64,000 bases of DNA from Pachyseris speciosa. Taxonomy: Eukaryota; Cnidaria; Anthozoa; Scleractinia; Pachyseridae. Both the position numbers and the translations under genes were made by a program. Below are positions 56,527 to 64,000 of this stretch, piece by piece. Positions within the stretch are counted from its first letter, which is position 1. Each line of letters begins with the position of its first letter. The notes below the pieces were generated by a model. The model had not been told where the DNA came from, did no database searches, and saw only the letters and a list, made by a program, of their open reading frames with translations. The stretch spans positions 1 through 64,000 of the forward strand of contig JAEMWC010001533.1 in the NCBI GenBank assembly GCA_016490735.1, written 5' to 3'.

Positions 56527-59192
56527 ATATTCATGGCTGATATTATGTGAGAACAATCTTCGACAATGTTACTTGGAAAGGTTTGACCATTAACGAACTT
56601 TAAGTATATGTTATCGTTATCAACGCCAACATTTCCATTTTTGTTTGGCATGATTTCTCATTCTCGCTTCCCCCGATGCAACGTTGGCATTTCGCAGATA
56701 AAAAAGCTGGAGAATTCTCCGTTACCACCCAACATTTACAAGAGGGAAGGTGGGAAGAAAGAACAAGGTAAATTGTATCAACCTTCCCAAAAGATATGTC
56801 GAGGATTGTAGGTTAGCCAATGAGAATCGCGCATGCGATTAGATTAGCCAATCACTGCCTCTGAAGTAGGAAGACAGCAGTTCTCAAAAGCTCCTAATTT
56901 CAGCCATTAGGTCGATTTGAAGTAGCTGCTATTTCGGTTTTATAGAAACTTGATGAATAATATTTTAAGAATTCTACCGCAGTGCCTTTAATTCTCACGT
57001 GGTTTTTAAATTCCCTTTTTTGCGGATATTTTAGGGGGATCCCAGAAATTTAAACCGAACACTGAATGATTTCTCGCTTGCAACACGTACAAACTAAACA
57101 CCTATGTGTGGTTGTCATGAAACCTTTAAAGACAAGCTTTTTGTCATTATGTATTTTTGTACTGGAAGTTTTGTATTCTTCTCGGTTTTTGTTCGGTGTT
57201 ATGGAATGCTGAACAACTTTTTGGACGAACAAGCCGCCTTTATTTACAATGCAACCAGGGCAGGAAAACGTATGTGTGTCTACCCACATTCGTCAGTATT
57301 CTCGATATATATTGAACTGGATCTAGCACGAAGTAGAGGCTCTTGCGGGGGAATTCATTAACATATGAAAAGATTCCCCCGTTTAAGCCTCGTGCGCACG
57401 CTAGTTCCAGCTCTATTACTAAACTGCCCAAATGACGTACAGAACGAACGACAAATTTAAACGTTCAAACAAATATTTGTTCGTTAGAGACAGGCACGAA
57501 CTCCAAAGAAATTTAAGTGCAAAATCGTTTCCGTTCCTTTCTCGCGCTCGCACTCTCCTTATTTCCCGAAAAAATTGTCCGTCTTTTGGTGTGGAAACGC
57601 AAATAAAAGAAAGTTTCCTAACAAGAAATCTATATAAACTACCAAATTTGATGAACTTCGCGAATTCTAAACCCGTTTATGAAAACTAAAGGCATCTGCG
57701 ATTTATAAGAGTGAATATTATTTGTAAATGCATACTTAGTGAAATTGTTTTGACAAAAGATGTCAAGTTGTAATGAATATGTATGAAGCAAATGAAAGGA
57801 ATATATTTTTAAAATGTACTGATGTTTGTTTTTATCTAATTTTGTGTTTTGAGACATCGGATGTTTTTATTTACGCTAATCAGCGAAATATGTGGTAGAA
57901 ATAGAAATATCTTCCATCTGCTCCCTTTTTTTAAACAGAAGATAAAGCAAAAAAGCAAGAAAATGAAGTATACAAAGTACAGAAACACCAGCAAGTGTTT
58001 ATAGACCTTATACTCAACTGTTGTCAATGTGTTCTCTTATTTTTAGTTATAAAACGACGATTTTAAATTTTTTGCAGACATTTTTCCGGCAGGAACTTCT
58101 TCCTTCTTCCGTATAAATGTTACAGGAGATTCAGAGTTGAATATAAATAACTACAGCAAGTGCTAATGAGTATACATACACAAATAACAGAAAAAGCGTG
58201 CAGATTACAAAGATAGGCTAAAATTAACGTGTTGAAGTTGCTGATTAAGGGAAGCGATTTCTCACAGGATGTGTAAGGCTTCTTTTATCTTAAGCTGGAA
58301 AGTAGTGACCAGTACTGCCTACGCAAGAACACTTAAACACGACGCCTGAACAAAGCCCATTAGGGATAGGATCTTTTACACTTAATTCGGGACATTTTCC
58401 GCCAATGAAAAATAGCCTAGGATTTTATTTTCACCTAATGTTAGGGTAAAGTAATCTAGTTCTGGATGGAAATGTGGCGCTCCATTTTTTACTTGGTGAG
58501 AAAATAGAAATCCCTTTTTCTAGTGACCGGAAAAAATTTGCATTAAACGAAGCCACAGCTGCCTTTTTTAAAAATCACCAGCAAGCATTTTAAAAGATAC
58601 TTGTCACTCGAATGCTCTCACTCACCTGTATACTCGATGTCGCTAAGACGGAAACTTTAAAGTTGACTGTCTTTTGCGTACCCTTTTAAAATAATGGCAG
58701 ACATTTTAAAAAGACCCTTCAGAAAAGACGTCAATTGAGAGTGATTAACTTTGTCCCGACGCAAACATGGTCGAAATAGCAGTTTGTGGAGGTGTTAGCC
58801 GGGAAATGTCGGCTCGACCCACGCTCAGTAAAGACGTCAAAATAGTGGGAAAAGTGTTTTATAAAAGAGTATCATGCATCAATAGTGACTCGACGCCTTA
58901 ATTAAGTCCATTGTATTCTTGAAAAGCAAATAGAGCCTTAAAATGGTTTTATTTCCCCTTAAAATGGTTTTATTTCCTCCTCGCAACTGGGAAACATTAC
59001 ACATGTAAAGACCACATCCTGTCAACACGGCTGATCGCTCTAATTTTAGTGACAACCTAACACAAAATAAGAAATGAATGAAAGACTATAGCCCAATGAC
59101 GTTGTTGAAAGCTTTTATAAATCTTTATTTTACGCCACCTAAATATTGCAGTAAGAACTAGCCCTTGCCAATGAGACCCAAGCATTTGCTTC
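56527..59192. other. No gene seen
   Basis: A weak imperfect inverted repeat is at about 57315-57410 (GCGGGGGAATTC / GATTCCCCCG). A 21-bp tandem duplication (CCTTAAAATGGTTTTATTTCC) is at 58936-58979. No supported exon. Confidence 0.45.
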
Positions 59193-59260
<68 letters not shown>

Positions 59261-59376
59261 TTAGAACTTATATAGCGCATTTTCCATGTGTATATGATCA
59301 AATGCGCTTTACAAGCAGATGAAATTGGAATTTGGAAATGTTGGTTTTTGTGGAGAGGGGAAAACCGGAGAACCCG

Positions 59377-59420
<44 letters not shown>

Positions 59421-59508
59421 AACCCACATATGACGTCGAGTCCAGGAATCGAACCCGGGCCACATTGGTGGAAGGCGAGTGCTCTCACCACTGCGCCATC
59501 CCTGCTCC
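59193..59508 (-). mobile_element. tRNA-derived SINE, first family, full-length copy 3
   Basis: On minus, complete: head with TGGCGCAGTGG and GGTTCGATTCC, body GAGAGGTTTTTCTCCGGG, tail TTGTAAAGCGCATTTGATCA and GCGCTATATAAG, then (ATT)n at 59196-59262. Confidence 0.88.
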
Positions 59509-62500
59509 AATCGATTTGTCATGAAATCTGTGAAAATATGAAAACAAGCAGAGGATTTCTTATCCTCGAAAATCCCTTCTTTCTTCTTTGAGGGGTTGAA
59601 ATGCTTTTAAATCAAACAAAACAGATAAGAATGTGAAAGGTGACCCCAGTCGCCTTGAGAATGACATGTCGATCCTCAAAACACTTACTTGGAAAACTTA
59701 ATTTTCAATCGTGATGTGCATCTTGATTGCACTTTTTGAAAGTCATTAAGTGACCATCTTTGTATAACCTTGAGTTTTCCGTGGGTTATCTGCAGACACA
59801 ACAAGCCCTTGCACGACAGTTCCAAATTTTCAACCGGCGTTCTTGCAATGTAAAGCCGCATTGTTATCAAATAAACACCTCCCAAAGCACTTTGCCAACA
59901 AAATTAAAAATGCTATAACGACAGAGAAAGAAAAGTAATCGTTGTAAATCAGAATGAATACGGCACAAATTAATGTGTTTAGTAAGCTGAAGCCACATAT
60001 TGGGCACTTTGGCCACCAGGTAGCGCGAATTACCCATTAAATTGACCAAATCTATCCCTTAAATCTACCAAATGGGTGTGAGCCCGAGTATTAACACCTA
60101 TGGATGCCAAATATCTAGTGGCTTGCACATTAATTTGTACGGTATTCTTTGTTACATTACGCCACATCCCACAAGCTTCACGTAAATCAGAAAGGTCTGC
60201 TATTTTAATAAGAAATAATGAATTCCCAGAACTTAATATTGAACAGGATACAGTACAGTTTTGTGATTTAACTATACTGTCCGTTATTTCACTGTATCTC
60301 AATTTTCACGGACCTGCTGCAAGTGTGGGACCTTGCATGTGTCCTGTTTTCGTATTCTGATTGCACGATGGGTGACCTCGTCATCATCAATTGAGGTCTT
60401 TCTTATGAGTCCAATAAAGTTTAAAAGTTTAACATACCAAGCCGTATTTATCTGCTGAGATATGTTAAAGGAGCACCGTCGCACCTTTTTTTTCCTGTTT
60501 TTTGTTAGTTGCAATTTCAAGTCATAATTCAATACGGTCTACTTCTACTAAAATGCTTATTCAACTTCTATGTGGGTTTTATAGTAAAATCGCATTTGAA
60601 TCGGCAAACATTTCCTTTCTACTTGGAAAGCCAGAGTTAAGGACAAAAGAATAGCCACCAAAAAACTCGGCTTCTCAAGGGATTAGATGTACTTGCATTG
60701 ATTAGACTTTTACTGATAATATGAGGGTCCCTAGAAGATTGGCAACAATTTTGCGCAGGGATTCTACAAGGGTGTTTTCGTATGGGAAAATCCGAGTAAT
60801 TTGGATCTCTTTCGACTTCTTGTTCGTAAAATACAGGAAATCCAAAACAATGAATTATCTGACATTAAAACCGCGTAGAACTGCTTGCTTCGCACGGGAA
60901 TTTGAGCTAACTAGGGACAACAAGCTTTCGGTTTTCTTTTATCATTTCTGCATGGAATACGGAGGATTTTCCGGTGTTTTGCACCTAGTTGACTTGTTAG
61001 AAGACAACTTACTTTCTGTCCTTGCTAACTATAGAAAAAAAAACTCTAAATGAACTTTTTTACTTGCGTTGTACATTGGCACTTAGCGAAGCAGGCCGAA
61101 AATGGTTTCCAAAGTATTTTTACAAAAACTGTTGCGCGCGCATAATTTCGATTTCACACCGCTGTTTATAGGACTGCTTTCCTAATTCCTTTTTGGATTT
61201 CAGCAAATTCCATTTTAATAAAAAACGGATAGGAATCAATCCGCAAAGTCTATTCTAGTGCCGACTATTTAATTTTTCAATTTTCAAAATTTAAATCTAG
61301 ATCTATTTCATAATTTCCTGATGAAACAAAACAAACATAGCTAAACCCGAATGCACCGCAAAAGATATGAATGACCTACTTAGAAAAATTCGTTGAGAAG
61401 GTCAGAACGGAAGCTGAACGCCGACAACTGAACAAGTTTTTGAGGCCTTCCAAGGGGTGGTCTGGTGTCGCTTTATCGCTCGTTTACGACTCTGTCTATC
61501 TCGCCTGTTTGGAAAAATGTCACTATCGCCAAGAAAACAAAGAGCAATTAAAAGCGAATTGTCGCTGTCACAAACTGTCGTGAATTTTCTGCCAGTTTCT
61601 GTCAGTTGTAGGTGCTTTGGGAGAAGACTGCCCCTGTTTTCGGAGCGATGTCGCTTGTCGCTTCTACGCCTTGGAAGGCCTCGTTATTGAACCGGGAGAA
61701 TCTACACTATGAGATATCTTAATAATAGGTACAAAATGAAAATTCTGAACGTTCTGAAAATGGTTCAGTATTGCGTTTACCGCCAAAGCAGTGCTAATTT
61801 TACTTTGTACTAAGCATTTGAAATGTATCAATTCAGTTCAGTTGTATCGTTTTCACTGGAAAAAGGAGGACACCACTGAACGATTGTAGAATAAAGGTAA
61901 CTTTCAACGCACAGTCAGCATTTCCCAGATGTAACTGATCTGTTTATCAAAGGCAGACCAACTGTGTTCAGTATTAAGAATTTCATTTTTGAATTTAAGA
62001 ATTTTTAAACTACAGCACTAAGGAGACTGATTATGTTCTTCTTCATTGCTGAATATATATCATTCCACATGCTCGCCTTTGTTCAATGGAAAAATATTTT
62101 TTTCCGGTAATCGCCCAAAATCATTTGTTATACAAATTTGGTTTTTTATCACAAACAAATTCAAATAACAAAATTACAGCTGGTCAAAACAGACTGACGT
62201 TAATGACAGGGAACGCAAAACAATAATTCCATACTAGAAATAAAACAATGCTTTTTCCATTTTTATTTTGAAATTAATATTCAGTATATTTAATTTGAAT
62301 TTTTGTCAAATTACCTGGAGATGTGTCGCACGAAACGTTAGGATATGGTTTATGTTTACCAAAAATCCATTAATGTAGACTACACAAACTTATTTTTTGT
62401 TCCATTTTGCAGCGAAAGCTATAAGTACGTTTCTAGACTTCAGTCATTTTGATTCTTAAGATTCAGCTTTGATAGATGTATTCTGAATTTAATTGTGTAT

Positions 62501-63253
62501 ACAGATGTAGAAACTAGCTATGAATTTTACATGAATACCATCCACTTTGGAGCTAAAATATTAACTATAAATTGTGATCTCCCGGATTAATTTCCCCGAG
62601 ACATTAAAGATATTGAAACGTTGTAAAGAGCAATGATCCTTCCATAATAGCGGACAAAAGACCAAGAAAAAAAATCAACAAAAAATGAGTTAATAGCACT
62701 GAAGTTATTAAGGAAAAAAGAAAACAAGTATAGAACGTGACTAAGCAAAAATATCAAAAATATTTGGCGGGAAAATCAGCAAATGAATATGACAAGCCAT
62801 TTGCGCCTCATTTGTGCAATCAGGTGAGGTTTTCCTTATTAGGCATATTGAAAACGTCCTATAAGCACAGTCGCTTTATAAACCCGTCAACAAGCATGTG
62901 TGCGATGTTGACGAAATCGTTTTTATAAACTCACGCCTACCTGGCTTAACGATCGTTTCCGCTCTGCTCTTTGACTTGCTAATCAGCAGTCAGGCCGATG
63001 CCAGCGCGGGTGAAAATTTCACACACTTGATATAATCTCATTTTTTTAGGCCACTGTTGTTAGCCTTTTGTCGGAATCTAAAGACTCGGTAACTAAGGAA
63101 TAACCACTGCGCCGGAAGAGGCAAACCACTTTGCTGGCCGCGAGCCGAAAGCTACGGGGTGTAAATGTTAAGGATAAATTTTTCAACAACGTGTTGTCTT
63201 TGCACCTGCCGTAGGCCGCCGTGTTGACAACGTTACGCGGTCGGTTTTCAGAG
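59509..63253. other. Upstream of the TRPC gene; no other gene seen
   Basis: A MITE-like pair GAGGCCTTCCAAGG / CCTTGGAAGGCCTC bounds about 61446-61683. The segment 63100-63253 is less AT-rich than its surroundings and probably holds the TRPC 5' UTR. No other supported frame. Confidence 0.45.
61446..61683. mobile_element. MITE-like element with GAGGCCTTCCAAGG termini
   Basis: The 14-bp end is exactly inverted at the other side, and GTCGCTT / AAGCGAC follow at slightly different spacing. It overlaps short spurious frames. Confidence 0.55.
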
Positions 63254-64000
63254 ATGGAGACCGAAATATCGCCGAATGGTGCAGTATCGAAACTTGTGGT
63301 GGCTCAATTAAACATGACAACGCACTCTACCGATGGATTCGTTCGCCCCTTATGGCTGACAGATCCACCGATTAAAGGACAGGAGTCATTTTTCGAAGGA
63401 GTACCCATGGTCGAACTTGGCGCTAAAGCTATCACGACATCCGAAAGGCCAAGCTTTAGGTCTGTGCTTCATAAAGTCAACGAACCGCCCGAGACGAATG
63501 GATTCATGTTGAACCATGAAAGCAAACTTGAAGAGTCGTTACTGAAAGCCGTTCAAGAGGGAAACCTGCAAGTGATCGAAGTCTTGATAGATCACTATCT
63601 ACAGGTTTTTAATTTAGAGGATTTATACGAAAGTTCGGTGGAAATCTCGAGCGCTGCCCGTAAGACTCCGGTTAACTTTCTACCGCTCGTGGTCGCTGCA
63701 CATTTGGGGAATTATGACGTTCTTAAACTATTTATTTCGAAAGGCTTCAAATTGGAAAAACCGCACGATTTACTATGCAAGTGCGACAATTGCCGGCGGG
63801 ATTATTTTCGGCAGTCGCAAAAACGTCTCGATGTTTACAGAGCGATGGCGAATCCTATGTGGATTTCCCTAACAGGAAGCGATCCCTTTTTAACGGCGTT
63901 TAAGCTGAGCAAGGATTTAAAATCCTCCGCGAAGCAAGAAGACGAGTTTGAGAAGGATTACCTGGCGTTGTCGTTGCAGTGCAGTCAGTTCGCACTGGGA
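63254..64000 (+). CDS. TRPC-type cation channel, first coding exon (runs off window)
   Basis: ATG at 63254 opens a 249-codon frame that is still open at 64000. It encodes the cytosolic N-terminus of a short transient receptor potential channel: a non-conserved head, ankyrin-like repeats from about residue 90 (LEESLLKAVQEGNLQVIEVL, LPLVVAAHLGNYDVLKLFIS), then the TRPC-specific block KPHDLLCKCDNC with the H-x(4)-C-x-C-x(2)-C zinc site. RLDVYRAMANPMWISL, DPFLTAFKLSKDLK and EFEKDYLALSLQCSQFA follow, the signature of the TRP_2 region. The channel pore lies beyond the window. By family it is a plasma-membrane calcium-permeable channel acting downstream of phospholipase C. Which TRPC subgroup it belongs to cannot be told from this part. 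Confidence 0.93.
   Translation, partial: METEISPNGAVSKLVVAQLNMTTHSTDGFVRPLWLTDPPIKGQESFFEGVPMVELGAKAITTSERPSFRSVLHKVNEPPETNGFMLNHESKLEESLLKAVQEGNLQVIEVLIDHYLQVFNLEDLYESSVEISSAARKTPVNFLPLVVAAHLGNYDVLKLFISKGFKLEKPHDLLCKCDNCRRDYFRQSQKRLDVYRAMANPMWISLTGSDPFLTAFKLSKDLKSSAKQEDEFEKDYLALSLQCSQFALG

Overview
This window is nuclear DNA from an animal, most likely an anthozoan cnidarian and probably a stony coral. The reasons are intron-rich genes with GT-AG splicing, an AT-rich background, a very dense load of short inverted-repeat elements, tRNA-derived SINEs, and metazoan gene families (MFSD4/NaGLT1-type transporters, an ETS factor, a TRPC channel). The coral assignment rests on my recollection of similar repeats and is not proven here.

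Layout. (1) 2-16.4 kb, minus strand: two head-to-tail paralogous transporter genes of the MFSD4/sodium-dependent glucose transporter 1 family. The downstream one shows only one exon (2186-2489) and leaves the window on the left. The upstream one (16390 down to about 6465) could be rebuilt across eleven exons with matching phases, including an 18-nt microexon. Its introns are full of MITE-like elements. (2) 16.4-40.8 kb: no convincing gene; foldback elements, two hammerhead-ribozyme-like motifs, a 106-bp minisatellite family, a piggyBac-like TTAA-flanked non-autonomous element, SINEs, and a 5'-truncated frameshifted LINE. (3) 40797-45023: a complete-looking two-gene DNA transposon with about 90-bp terminal inverted repeats. 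It carries a THAP-DDE transposase on plus and a convergent SAP-SWIM-YqaJ nuclease on minus, a layout I associate with the ISL2EU superfamily. (4) 45-51.7 kb: repeats only, including a second large satellite block. (5) 51762-55843, plus: two exons that join in phase 0 to form an ETS DNA-binding domain closest by eye to ELK-type factors; a LINE ORF1 fragment and a second piggyBac-like element lie in the intron. (6) 55.8-63.2 kb: repeats and unassigned sequence. (7) 63254-64000, plus: first coding exon of a TRPC-type cation channel, open to the window edge.

The cellular genes look unrelated (membrane sugar/solute transport, transcription, cation channel). The most interesting self-contained system is the transposon at 40.8-45.0 kb, where a transposase and a recombination-type nuclease travel between shared inverted repeats.
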